In this document: positions 36,854 through 48,846 of the stretch, one piece after another
Layout of the letters: every line of letters starts with the position of its first letter
Position numbering within the stretch: position 1 is the stretch's first letter
NCBI GenBank assembly: GCA_905250125.1
Contig: CAJNOL010000380.1
Location: 62,001-126,000, forward strand
Source: Rotaria sordida
Lineage: Eukaryota; Rotifera; Eurotatoria; Philodinida; Philodinidae
DNA: 64,000 nucleotides
Reading direction: 5' to 3'
The notes under the pieces: generated by a model
The model's input: only the letters and a program-made list of their open reading frames with translations
The model's database searches: none
Told to the model about the DNA's origin: nothing
Translations under genes and position numbers: made by a program

Positions 36854-37867
36854 TGTATTTGAGAAATTTCTGAGAAATTTTTGCGTGAACATTTTTTTTA
36901 ACGTATAGTTTTTCGACTTTTCTTTAAAGAAATGTTAGTTGTGCAAAAATTGAAATTTTTACACATTTAAGATTGATGAATTTCTTTCATTTCAAGTGAT
37001 TTTCATCGTTACTGAATTTTATTTTCATTAGAATATAGTACTTCTCAGGATTGACCTAATTTTCGTCCGAAATGTATTAACTTGTACATAACAAACTAGG
37101 GTGTGGGTGTAAGTAAAGAGAAGATAAAAACCCACACTCACACCCAACTCTATTAGCATGAAAATAAAACATAAGATTATTTTCTTTCTTGCAGATATCG
37201 TTACCATATAACATAAGCACTTTTTCGATCCTCCCTATTATCATTAATCTCTAAACATTTGATTTGATCATAACATCTAAAGATTAGTTCTATCCTAATC
37301 GAGATTTTAGAGAATAATTTGAAAATATTCTCAATTGCTATATATATATGTTGGCCAAGGTGATTTGATAATTCGTTTCGAGTAGTTTAAATAGATGTTA
37401 GATATCTCTAGACGATAAATAGATATCATCATTTTGGAATTTTATCCTATATAATATATCCGGTAAACTGATTTTATTTTATTCCCGAGGTAAAATGTTG
37501 ACTATAGAATAAGATTGATAGTTGTCTTATCTTTGAAGACCAAAACGAGATTTTACATATATTATACCTTATTAGAATATTTGAATCGAAAAAAACAAAT
37601 TCTCAATGAAAATAAAAGATAATTCGATGTAAAATAGAAGATTTTATTTCAATGTAAATGGTTAATTATTTAAAATAAGTCTAAGTTTATCTCGATAAAT
37701 TGTTAACCGTTAGAAATAAATAATATATAAAAGTGATATCTCTATTAGAATATGATTTGTTTATATTATATTCGAATATTTGGTAAAGAATTGATTATCG
37801 AAGAGTTCTCTGTTCTTTTTCGTCGTTTCGTTATATAATTATTATATTGAAAAAAAAGAGTACGCAT
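36854..37867. other. no gene recognised
   Basis: AT-rich spacer between the foldback and the next gene relic. It contains the telomere-like hairpin at 37099-37145 and nothing else I can name. Confidence 0.5.
37099..37145. repeat. inverted pair of TGTGGG-like tracts
   Basis: GGGTGTGGGTGT (37099-37110) faces CCCACACTCACACCC (37131-37145) across a 20-nt A-rich spacer, so the G-rich telomere-like strand points inward from both sides. The pair can form a hairpin. Confidence 0.5.
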
Positions 37868-40550
37868 GACATCATTTAATAGAAAGAATCCTTTTATTGA
37901 GAGATTAGCAAATGAGAATTATTTATCTGATAATAATCGATCAAATGCCGAACAACGATCAAGACGATCAAGTCTTGCAGCGTATCCTTGGATGAGATTT
38001 TCATTTTTTAATTTAAATAAAAAGACAACAACTTATTCTATATAAATTTTTTTTCATTATATATATATTTATTTTAATTAACATTTTAAATAATCGATTT
38101 ATATAATAAGATGTTTCTCTTGTTTTTGTTATTATAATTGTAATTCTATTGAATATGGTTATATTATAATATTAATAGATTTATTTATATTAGAGATTCA
38201 AAAATAAAATAATATATAGAATTGATATATTCTATTTAAAAATAAAAATAAATCTTATTTATTATCTTTATTTATGTTTGGTTTATTTCGATTTAATAAA
38301 ATAGTTTTTTAATATTGAAATGAGGGGAAAAAAAAACTGATAACTTATATTCGAAAGATATAATAATATTCAAAGAATTATTTTCAATAGAAATCGAAAT
38401 AACTCGATCGATTTAACATATATTATACGAATGGAAGATATTTATTGAAATAAATCAAATTCTTAAATAAATAAATGAAATCTTATATTAATATAATAAA
38501 TCATTTCAATGGTTAGACTAATATTGATAGAAATAAGATTTTATTCAATTTATTTATTTTAATTTAATTGAGTTAACCCTTTGCTAGTGTTCTTTTTTTG
38601 TTAAAAATTTTTCTATAGTTTTATAATGAAATTATTTTATGTTATTATTGTCGAGTTAAGATAATAATTATATATTATTGTTTTTTCATTAAAAAAAATC
38701 TTTATTCAAAAATAAAATATCATTTGCTTTGAAGAGTATTCAAATTGTTAAAAAGAATTTTTCAAATCTAGGAAATGTTTTATATTATTCAAATAGATTT
38801 AAAGAATAGTTTTCATATTCTTAGAATTAAAAAAACCAAACTTTCATATTAAATCTTTATTGTTATTTTTTCAAAGCTAATTTAAATAGTTAACTATCTC
38901 CTTGCATTTGGTCAAAAATTCATTATTTATTATATAAATCGATTTCTAGATGAATCTATATTGATTATCTTATTATATATAAAGATTGACAACGAAAATT
39001 ATTTATTATTTTAATAATCTATCCTCGAAACATTAATCTGTTTTAAACTGCTGGATAGAAACGTTCTATAAGATGAAACAATGATAAAATAGTTCGAATT
39101 ATCGATTAAAAATTTCTTAGGAAAACAAATTTAATCGATCCTTATAAAAACGTTTTGAAAATAAATTTATTCGAATAGGATATTTATCGATATGGTTAAA
39201 GAAAGAAATTCAAAAATAAAAAATGAAAATATTTTGTTTCTTTATTTTTATTAATATAGAAATTATGATTTACCTGATTGTTACCATCGAGGTCGTTATA
39301 TTCGAGATTCTTGTAAATATTGTCTGATCCTTGGAAAATAGATAAAGATTTTGTAAGTTAAATAATTAAATTAAAAAAAATAAAACAATGTTTAGTTAAA
39401 TAAAAGTATTGATAATGATGTATCAAAATCATGGAAAGAATTTCATTTGAATGATGTTGCACGTTGTTATCGTTCTCCATATAGAACAAATGATGCTTTA
39501 TCGATTTTAAGTCAACCAATTGATGATTTAATTCAAATATATGATTTCATTGATTCAAAAAGAAAACAATGGCTTGAATAATTTTAAAAAATTATACGAA
39601 CAAGCTAGAGATAAACAAGTATTTATTTATTTATTGATTGATTTTTAATATAAGTCAACTATTCGTCAAACAATGACTGGACTAAGAGATAATTATGACA
39701 AAGTTCAACGAAACTTAGAAACAGCTGATGCCAATTTAAAAAAGTTTCTGTTTTTATTATTTAAAATAAAAAATGTTTTAATAATTCTTTGATTTGTTCT
39801 ACTTCTCATTTTAAAATATAATGTGTCCCATCGTTTTTTTTGAATAACTTTTGATAGGAACATCATAGAGATCTTCGGCTTTCACCATTCAAGAGAGAAT
39901 ATCCGGAACCTTCCAAAATTCTCGCCAAAAACTTGTCCAATTAGCCAATGAAATTTTGATATATTTTGATGGCTTCGGATCTTCTCCCTTGAATGGTGAA
40001 AACTCCAGGTCTCTGTGATATTTCTATCAAAATCTATTCAAAAAACAATAGAGCACACCTTATTCTGAAATGAATAGTAGTTAGTATCGTTAAGAAAAGA
40101 AGTTAAAAACACTGCGTTTCTAAGTGTTTTGCTTTCACATTACTTATTACAGATAATAAGATCATTTTTCTTATCGTTCAATATGGGTAAGGTAAATGGA
40201 TATTGGAAAAAATAACTTGTGTTGCGTTATTTTTTTTTTTTTTGACGAATTTTCTTATATTTTTTGTTCCTAATACAAACAATTGAATGTCGATTATTAT
40301 CAATATAAAATGAGTTTTACTTATTTAGAATTCGACAACAAGATTTCTATGATCAATATTCATCGTCATACAATGATTCACATTATCGGCATGGAAATAA
40401 TTCAAATTCATATGACTTTTATGGTTTAACACCGGTGGAAATTCCTCAATTTCAATATCCATCTCATACACTTTTACAACAAAATGGTTTTACTTAACAA
40501 GATTATCTTAAATATGAACAAGAATGTCTTGATGGTAAAAAAGAAACGTT
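37868..40550 (+). pseudogene. unidentified multi-exon coiled-coil gene, decayed
   Basis: Coding-like pieces in one direction, separated by short or AT-rich gaps: 37868-38045 (MTSFNRKNPFIERLANENY... to TAA), about 39265-39345 (PDCYHRGRYIRDSCKYC, Cys/His-rich), 39404-39640 (KSWKEFHLNDVARCYRSPY..., then KLYEQARDKQ after a 1-nt slip), 39654-39750 (TMTGLRDNYDKVQRNLETAD, a likely coiled coil) and 40328-40550 (low-complexity Tyr/Ser/Asn, with TAA inside GFT*QDYLKYEQE). Phase breaks and internal stops indicate a dead copy. I do not recognise the family. A MITE lies in the gap before the last piece and a dispersed repeat follows at 40557. The pieces may belong to more than one gene. Confidence 0.4.
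39819..40063. mobile_element. 245-bp inverted-repeat MITE
   Basis: Two arms of about 95 nt are inverted copies. Each contains GAATAACTTTTGATAGG-like sequence, then a CATAGAGATC/CACAGAGACC block and TTTTCACCATTCAAG. Outer ends are AATGTGTCCCATCG and AAGGTGTGCTCTATTG, probably with TA at the edges. Same family as 28637-29200. Confidence 0.75.
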
Positions 40551-40556
40551 GATTAT

Positions 40557-41789
40557 AGAGAAAAATAAATGCGAAAACCTCGGATTTAAATCCGAGTGTT
40601 ATGTGTACTTGAAAAAGAGGGCATCCGCAGGGCATAAGGGGCAGTTCCTTAGTGCGCTCAAGGATGGATATTTTAGACAGTTTAATAATAAAAATAAACT
40701 ATCTTGAGTGTATGCTCGGCATTTTAACCTTGTCTCGTGAGCGGTTTGGCCCTTTGAGCTAAAGAAGGTCTCAATTGGACAGAAAACAGTTTAATCTATA
40801 TAAATTCACTACATTCAAATGAGTAAGTTATGAGATAAAAAAGTAATATAAGCCAAAAACTGCGTAAATTCAACGAAATAGTACCTTACGAGAGGCGGTA
40901 TTTTGGACTTTTCTCACTTGGTGCAGTAGGCTCTGTATTTATTTTTTTCTGCAAGACAGAGCTCGTCAAGATACATCTCTTGTCACTAAATTACAAGGAG
41001 AAAAACACAGGCGTGCTAAGTTAGCATAGATCACACTGTATGCGATCCTATCCGGTGACCACTGGCTCTACTCTCAGAGTGATATTATATCTTTAGAAAT
41101 CACAGAAATTGAGTTCAGATTCGTGTTCAGATTGGAAAACTGGGTAAGAAGAGTTATTTTTGAATGGATTTGTGTTTGTATTTAGCGGGATTACGATCGT
41201 AAGCAACATCACGAATCTATAAGAGATATATGATAGATACAGGCATCAGTATTTTCATAATAAATCACCAATATTAATAGCTATCGAGTTCGGGTTTTTA
41301 CCTTTCGATGGTCCTTTTGACTAGCTACAAAACCAGGCATTTGGGAAACCCCAAAACTATTGGTCATCTGAGACATATCTAGGCAATTTGGTTTCTGGAT
41401 GCTGTTTTTGTGCATTTTGAGACCTTTTTCAGGCAATGTTTCGTTAGAAAACTACGATTTGGTTCAAAACTAATATCAGATTCGGAATCAGCGTTAAAAA
41501 CTGAGTCGATTTATATATGTTGTGGATAATTCTGAGAAAAATATTTTTTTTGAAAAAATCCCTGTATCCCCCCTCAGGGATGGTCTGGTCAAAAATGACA
41601 ATTTTTTCGATAACTCAGCCATTTCTTGACGGATCCTTCTCATCTTCGAACTCGACCGAGATATTGATGAGACAATTCTGTGCGCAAAATTTCAGCTCAA
41701 TCGGATGTAATTGTGAAGAGTTATTGTGTACACGGACGGACACACTGACCGATTCTAGAGTGTACTCACTTTTTGAGTACACAAAAAGA
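40557..41789. mobile_element. dispersed repeat, copy 2 (partner at 14420-15200)
   Basis: Starts GAAAAATAAATGCGAAAACC with a CTCGGATTTAAATCCGAG hairpin and ends with GTGTACTC...GAGTACAC followed by AAAAAG, as in copy 1. The last 200 bp match copy 1 well (ATAACTCA, TTCTCATCTTC, GAAGAGTTAT(C/T)GTGTA, GACCGATT). The interior is different and longer and contains CAGATTCGTGTTCAGATT- and GGGACCTTT-like stretches. Open frame 41517-41822 is incidental. Confidence 0.65.
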
Positions 41790-42247
41790 TTATTAGTTCA
41801 GTACATATTTACAATATTTTGAGAGAAACAAGCTACTGGTAAAAAAAAATTGAAATTATGTTGCATTGAACGTATAAAAAACGAGTCTTTTAATGCCTAA
41901 AGAAGAGTCAACATATCTAGAAACAACAATGAAAACTACTCTCCAGTAAAAATCAGAGTCTAAAAAGACTTATATTCTTATTTAAATAGATAATAGAGAA
42001 TATGTCTGTTGCTATAATTTAAAAACAAAACAAAGATTTTACTCTTTTATGGAGTATTTTTAATAAATACTATCATTCTTATTTACATGATAAATTTGAA
42101 AAACAATAAAATAATCGTCAATAATTAAAAACACTAAGTTTTACTAATCGCTAAACTTTATTATTTCATAGAAAATATTTATAATCTAAAGTTATGTTGA
42201 TTTACAAATAAAATACATTTTGTTTTCTGCAATGATCTAATTTCTAG

Positions 42248-42993
42248 AACGCGTTAAACTTGATCCTGGTCAATCACTAGAAATGAATACACTCCATCGT
42301 TTTTAGTCATTTTTCTTATGTGAAAATTTTAATCGTCATATGTACAATGAATTTAAACAATATGCTGTTGAAGATACTAAAACTGATCATCGGCATATAA
42401 ATGAATTGTTTTTATGAAAAACAATAAGCAAAAAAATTGAATATTACTATTTATGTATAGATATGGTGTTGAATGTCTATTTCGATTTTATACATATGGT
42501 ATAGAAAAACATTTTCGTCAACATGTATTTGAAAATTTTCAACAAGAAATTCTTGGTGATCATGAAGCTGGTAATAAAATAGATTACACAAAAAAAAAAA
42601 AAAGAAAAGTGTCAATAACAAAAATAATTTTTCTATTTAGATCAATTATATGGTTTAGAAAAATTCTGGACATTTTTTAAATATTCTCGACAAAAACCAA
42701 AAATCAATCCAAAACTTGAAGAAATTTTAAAAAACTATAAAAATCTTGAAGATTTTCGTGTTGATGGTGCATCATTTCCACAACAATTTTTTTCAACAAA
42801 ATCAAATTATAGTAATTGAAAAACATTTTTTTTTTCTATGATATAAATAATTTCTTTATAGACTGTTTCAGCACCCGAAGCAATTGCTGCTACAGTAGCA
42901 AAGAACAGTGATATATCGAATTCATTAAAACCCAATGGTGAACATTTTCTGACACGTAATAACCGTGGTCAAGCTCGACAATCGAATCGATGA
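42248..42993 (+). pseudogene. LARP1: LARP1 DM15 region, decayed
   Basis: LARP1 is an RNA-binding repressor of TOP mRNA translation whose C-terminal DM15 (HEAT-like) repeats bind the 5' cap. The plus-strand exons give HRF*SFFLCENFNRHMYNEF, then YGVECLFRFYTYGIEKHFRQ, FQQEILGDHEAG, LYGLEKFWTFFKYSR and LEDFRVD: the three DM15 repeats in their usual order. A Ser/Asn-rich tail ends QARQSNR at TGA 42991-42993. The conserved Trp of the first repeat is TAG (42304-42306). Introns: the first runs to AG at about 42460 and seems to start with GC rather than GT; the second begins GTAATA at about 42572 and ends at the AG before ATCAATTATATGG. The rest of LARP1 (La domain) is absent. Confidence 0.75.
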
Positions 42994-43304
42994 ACAATAT
43001 CTAAATGGTGCTCATATTTTTTCAAGTGGATTTCGATTTATTTAAAAGTATGTATGTAGTTTTTTTTTTACTTTCAAAGTTTATTGTTATTTAATCGTTT
43101 TCTATGTATATATTACATTGGTTTGTTATTGTAGCAGATAGATAAAATAGTGATACATTTTCTTTTTCTATCGATAGAGATATGAAGAATTTTCATATGG
43201 TTTTGTTTTATTTCTGGAACTATTTGCTAATGAAAACAAAACAACTAAACAAATTTAATTTGATTATGATTATGCATGTTTTTCTTTCAGAAGAATAAAA
43301 AGAC

Positions 43305-44575
43305 AATGGCTTCATCTCGTTTATTTAATAATATTGGTAAGATATTGAAATAATATTTTATTTCGACAGAAGAATTTATTGCTTTAGGAAGAATTGGTAT
43401 TGCTTTAGCTATTACTGATGGTGTGATTAATTCTATGCTTTATAATGGTAAGTAATGAAAAGATAAAAAAAAAAACTTGTTTTCTTTAAATATAAATATA
43501 TTCTAGTTGATGGTGGTTATTGAACTGTTATTTTTGATCGTTTTCAAGGTGTTAAACTGGATGTTATTGGAGAAGAAACTCATTTTATTATTCCATGACT
43601 TCATAGACCAATTATTTAATAACAGGAACAAAGGATATAAAATCTAGAGAAAAACAGTCGACTTCAGAAGATGAGTAAGCATGAGAAAACTTCAGTACTG
43701 AAAATGTAAGCTCGTAAAAAAAATAAAGGTAAATATAATGTCTTTTGAAACATCAGTCGATGTATATGGCTGAGGTATCTTAAAAATTTTGCGATCATCG
43801 ATGGCAACTCAGCCAATCAGTTTACACCTCTACACTCTCATCATTCACCAATCTTAGGAAATTTCATAAAAATTCAAGCCTGAAGTTTCCGTTGTTTCAT
43901 CTTCGTGTAAATAAAAAAAAAGCATAAATTATATTTTATTATTTTTATTTTAGATTTACAAGCAATGAACATAACATTACGTATTCTTTATCGGCCACGA
44001 GCTGAACTTTTACCGAAAATTTTTACAAATTTGGGTTTGGATTATGAAGAACGTGTTTTACTATCGATTACTAATGAAGTTTTAAAATCTGTTGTAGTAA
44101 GTCTCAGACACTTTTGTTTTTGTTACTATGAATAATTAAATTGATTATTAGGCTCAATTTGATGCTATTGAATTGATTACACAACGTACACTTATTTCTC
44201 AACGTGTTAGTGAATTATTAACAGAACGTGCTGCTCAATTTAGTTTATTACTTGATGATATTTCAATTGTAAGATACAACAAAAAAGAGTCTCGAGTTGA
44301 TTATATTGGTTTTTTTCTTTAAATTAGACACATTTAAGTTTTAGACCTGAATTTACAAATGCTATTGAATTAAAACAAGTTGCCCAACAAGATGTTGAAA
44401 AACAACGATTTTTAGTCGAAAAAGTAAATCAATAAGAATAAAATTTGTATGAGTTTGTTTTTTCTGATAAAAAAAAACCAGACGGAACAAAGTCGTCAAG
44501 CAAATGTTATTACAGCAAAAGATGATGCTCGTGCAGCTGATTTGATTGGCAAAGCTTTAGATGAAGTTGGTGATG
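43305..44575 (+). pseudogene. PHB1: prohibitin 1, decayed and truncated
   Basis: Prohibitin forms ring complexes with PHB2 in the mitochondrial inner membrane. Exon 1, MASSRLFNNI (43305-43336), is followed by introns at 43337-43387 and 43448-43506 (51 and 59 nt). Recognised blocks: GRIGIALAITDGVINSMLYN, then [92 protein letters not shown] helix and ANVITAKDDARAADLIGKAL. These are the SPFH domain and coiled coil in order. In-frame TGA at 43521-43523 (Arg in relatives) and 43596-43598 (Trp in relatives). About a dozen residues after PII are lost and over 300 bp of unrelated DNA follow before the fourth exon. The last 50-odd residues are absent; the frame continues into the ABHD18-like gene. Confidence 0.85.
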
Positions 44576-44639
44576 GTAAACTTTCGAATATCTTTTATTA
44601 TCCTATCTTACTTTGTTTTAATATTCATGTTAGGTTTTT

Positions 44640-45375
44640 TTGTTCGATTAAAGAAAAAGAAGATCAGATCAACAATTCTCTAGATCAAATTAAAGATTCG
44701 AGTACGATTGAAATGATGAATTTCGATAATCTCTTTCGACGTTTTATATTAACTCAATCATTTGTACGTGGTTGGGGAAATCCATTTCATTTACAAGAAA
44801 TTTTTACCTATCGACCTGAAAAAATTGGCGTAAGAGATGAGTGTTTAGAACTTGTACCAGCTGAAAATGTACAGGAAAATACTGTTGAAATAATTAAACA
44901 AGAAAGAAAAAGGTAATCAAAATAATATAAATGCTAGATTTCGTTCACCACTTGCCCATTATTTACCAGATTTGGTAAGTAATTAAAATTATTTTAATCA
45001 TTTAATTAATATTATCTTTTTTCTTTTCTTATATTTATTTAAATAGGTTCCATCTCAAATAGCTACAGCTCATTTTCAACTTGTTCTATCACGTGATCAT
45101 GGTTTTAATCGACGATGGTTATTTACTGCAGTCTCATTAATTAATCAATATCCTATAGGTTCAATTCTTCTTGAAAATCCATATTATGGTTTAAGAAAAC
45201 CACCAGATCAATCTCGTCCATCATTATTATATGTTACCAATTTACATATCATGGGTGAAGTACTTGTTTCAGAAACACTTATGCTACTTCATTGGTGTCA
45301 AAAAATGAAATTAACATCAGCTATTCTACATGATTTTTCTCTTAGTGGACATATGGCTTGATTAGCATTTACAAA
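44640..45375 (+). pseudogene. ABHD18: ABHD18-like alpha/beta hydrolase, truncated
   Basis: ABHD18 (DUF2048) is a predicted alpha/beta hydrolase; its activity here is unknown. Matches: FDNLFRRFILTQSFVRGWGN and the following P.HLQEIFTYR (N-terminal signature), then SPLAHYLPDL, and in the next exon SILLENPYYGLRKPPDQSR, LLYVTNLHIMGEVLVSE and LLHWCQKM, ending at DFSLSGHMA, where the nucleophile-elbow motif GxSxGG would lie. A 1-nt slip in an A tract near 44907 shifts the frame, an intron of about 72 nt lies at 44975-45046, and GHMA is followed by TGA (45359-45361). About 25 residues usual between FQLVL and GFNRRW are missing, and the catalytic C-terminal half is absent. The first part shares an uninterrupted open frame with the end of the prohibitin relic (44449-44916). 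Confidence 0.75.
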
Positions 45376-46070
45376 GTAAGATTCAATTCTATTATTTGAT
45401 CTATTTAATGAATTGATGTACAGTATCTATCATAATTTCAAATAATGATTCAAGTAGAGTAAACCATATTACAAAAAGAATATAAATTAAAAACATTGAT
45501 TATTTGATTCCCTAAGTTAGGATTTTTTTAGACAACCCCTAGACTTCTTTCAAAGCAAATCTATCCGGTAAGGTTTTTAGAGTGAATTGTTAATTGTTAG
45601 GTCTATATTCAAACCATTAATGAGAGGTTGAAAAACCTGCACACGATTCACATGGTTTACAATTTATTATTCGGCAGTTATAGATATACTAGTCGAAGCT
45701 ATAACCAATTTTTCTAACAATTTTTGTAAAAAGCAAGTTTTTTTTTACTATTTTCTTTTTGATAAGAAACCATATTTCCACACATAGAAAATTGATTAAA
45801 TAAATTTGAGAGAAGATGCTAGAAATAAATCTAATAAACGGTTTGACGCGCATCGTCATCTCCTCGTTTCGAAACGAGCCAAAAGCACAGCTCTCTGCCT
45901 TGTTTATATGAAAACGTTACTCAAAAAATCTCCACTAAATAGACATTACTATTACCGTTAAATTTTAGAGAAAAACAAATCTTATCTTCTTTTTTATTAT
46001 TAGAATAATGAGAGGCATGCTCTTTTTATTCAACTTTTATCTAAAAAGTTTAGAAAAATTTTTCTATATA
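45376..46070. other. no gene recognised
   Basis: AT-rich. Around 45850-45930 is a segment (ATCTCCTCGTTTCG...GTTACTCAAAAAAT) whose inverted counterpart lies at 46445-46520, so an older inverted-repeat element may surround the palindrome at 46071-46430. Confidence 0.45.
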
Positions 46071-46430
46071 GAGGCTGTCCCATAAATACGATGGCAATAA
46101 GAAATGAAAATCTCTCCGTCTAGATGTCGACCAAACGAGCTCAAATTTTGACCAGTCATACGAGCCATATTCAAACTTTATATTGATAAAGACATTCATA
46201 GAGAGAACCTTTCTTAACTATATTATTTTTTTTCTCGTATTTGTGAAAAAGTAAAATTTTTGTGTTGAAGTCAATAATGATAGTTAAGAAAGGTTCTCTC
46301 TATGAATGTCTTTATCAATATAAAGTTTGAATATTGCTCGTATGACTGGTCAAAATTTGAGCTCGTTTGGTCGACATCTAGATGGAGATATTTTCATTTC
46401 TTATCGTTATCTTATTTATGGGACATCCTC
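46071..46430. mobile_element. 360-bp palindromic MITE
   Basis: Arms 46071-46222 and 46279-46430, each 152 nt, are near-perfect inverted copies beginning GAGGCTGTCCCATAAAT, with a 56-nt AT-rich loop. Little divergence between arms suggests recent origin. It sits inside a less well preserved inverted pair (about 45850-45930 and 46445-46520). The overlapping open frames at 46302-46545 are by-products. Confidence 0.8.
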
Positions 46431-48846
46431 GACGCTTCGATGCGTTCTCATCTCCTCGTTTCGGTCAGTGGAAAGTCCAGGTCTTTATCTTATTCCTATA
46501 AAAAGTTATTCAAAAAATGATCATGGTCATTTATCTCTGAAATGAACATTATTCCTTTATAGAAAAAAAAAAAAGCGTTAACTACTCTTAGAAAAACAAA
46601 TCTTTCAGGATAATTATCTATAAGAGTTGAAAACAAATTAACTAACCTCGTTGCGTCATAGATTCCTTGTTGTTTGCTTTTTCGAGAGGATTGTCGTCCT
46701 CGATCGTAATCCAAAAAGTGACCACTCATTATTTACCTATATATCTATCTACAATCACCTTATGTTCTATGCACATATTCATTGAATATACACTGAAAGA
46801 ACTCATTAGTTTATTGTAAGGAGACTTGGCCCATAGATAAAACATGGTTGTTGGTTAGCCAGTTTAAGAAGATTTTCATTTGTTAGCCATATTTGTCTAG
46901 ACTCATGAGAATAATTTGATAATAGAATAAGACAACTATTCTTATTTATTTAATAAATACATATTTGCCTTGAACACAATCAGTTTATACTTAATTATTT
47001 ACAATATTTAATAAATGTTTGTTTTTCTTGATTTTTTTAAAGGAAAATACGAAGAATTTCCTATTGGATTTGCTTGTGAAACTCTTCATGATAAATTCAA
47101 TTGATAAATAGGATTTATTTTATTATCAGTTGAAATAAGTTCAATTAGATTTAGATATTATTTATAAAATATAATTAATCACGTAAATATATATGATTTA
47201 ACTGGGTCAATCAATAAATAAATAAACAATATAGAAATTCTTATTTAAAATTTCTAACCTTTAGAATAAAACTATTAAGATGAATCAATCGTTCAAGTAT
47301 TCTAATCTTATATTAAATATTGATAATCAATATGATTTGCTTTTTTTTTGTTTTTGTTTTTGCCAGTTTGATAGAAAAGCAATTGAAAATCCACGCGAAT
47401 GGTGACGCTCACTATACGCAGAATTTAATCATAGTAAGTTACAATCAATTTTGTGTGACAATGAATACAAGCAAAAGATGTCAGTAAATCAATTCCTTTA
47501 TTTTAGTTTAGTTTCATGATTATACTAGGTCAGAAAAATTTGACTTCATAAATAATCTTTATTAGTAATGTACTTCATATGCTATAAATAGGAGCTTTCA
47601 AAAATGAGTCTCATCTTAGGTGGCGGGACACGTAGTGCATTCGACATTGATTGATATCACTAGACCACGTACTATACATATACATAAATTGTTGTTTATC
47701 TAGGATTATAGTTGTAAATAAGAAGGTAGAAAATAAAGAGAAGAACTATTTATTTAGTCAACTGACTAAGAAAACTTCAATGATAATATAAAATAATTCG
47801 ATTTATTTTAGTGATTAGTTCAATTGTTTGTCTTTGTCTTTCTTCTTTTTTAACTTCTTAAACTTGTTCAATCTTTACTAAAACGACCAATAATATATAT
47901 CATTTTTAAATTGGTTTATGTAAATTATCTTCGAATATTTCTAGGTTCAACAGGATATTTACCTATTTTGGTAGAAAAACAAAAAATTTAACTTATCTAT
48001 TATAAATGATGACCGATTTTGAGCTTGTTAATGGATATGATCAGATCAATTTTAGGATATTCGGACTTGTTCCTATATATAATAATAAATACCGTTTATA
48101 TTCGAACTCGAATAATATCTTATTCAATATTAGTCTTCTATAGAAGTCAATTTTGTTTCTATAATCACTATTTCATTTACTTCATTATTTATTATAATGA
48201 CAACTTCCAACATCTAATATTTGTTTCATAAAACTCTTTATCAATGTCGAAAGTTTATACCAATTATAATATATAATATGCTTTATAGAATATATATATT
48301 CACTTCTATTATCATTTATTTAATATTGATTGTAGTTTTTACTCAGTGAGCTCATTTATAATCAAAGAGTAAATTAGACAATATATTATTTTTTTTTATA
48401 GTTGAATATAAGAAAACGATTGTGATTAAAGTATTGCTCGAAGTAGAATTGTCATTATCACAAATCTTCCTTATTTTTTATTTTATTATAGAAAATTTAA
48501 AAAAAAAATGATTCAATTGTTCGATCAATAAAATATTGAAAATCTAGAAAAATAAATTAAATAGAGATTATTTATAGTTATCATCATTCGAATTAATATT
48601 ATTCGATAATTTTTATTAAAACTCTTTCTCATCCTACTCGAATAAAACTATAATGACAACTAAATTAATCTCAATAGAATATGTATATATACATATTTAA
48701 AATGAGTCATAAGAATATATCGAAATCAACTCTTAAAGAAAAAAGAAAGATTATTAGTAATGAAGATAAATATATCTTTTTCTTGTTTAAAAAAAAGAAA
48801 ACAAAAATCTTGATGAGCTAGAATAAAATAATATATATATATTATG
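46431..48846. other. no confident gene; small coding-like fragments near 47.0-47.4 kb
   Basis: Two short plus-strand pieces look coding: GKYEEFPIGFACETLHDKFN at about 47042-47101 and AIENPREW*RSLYAEFNH at about 47379-47435, the latter with TGA after Trp. They could be exons of one decayed gene continuing from the ABHD18 relic, but I cannot name them. The rest is AT-rich without motifs. Confidence 0.35.

Noticed and set aside
46302..46545. Two overlapping 72-codon plus-strand frames
   Set aside because: They lie in the right arm of the palindromic MITE and its flank, without motifs.
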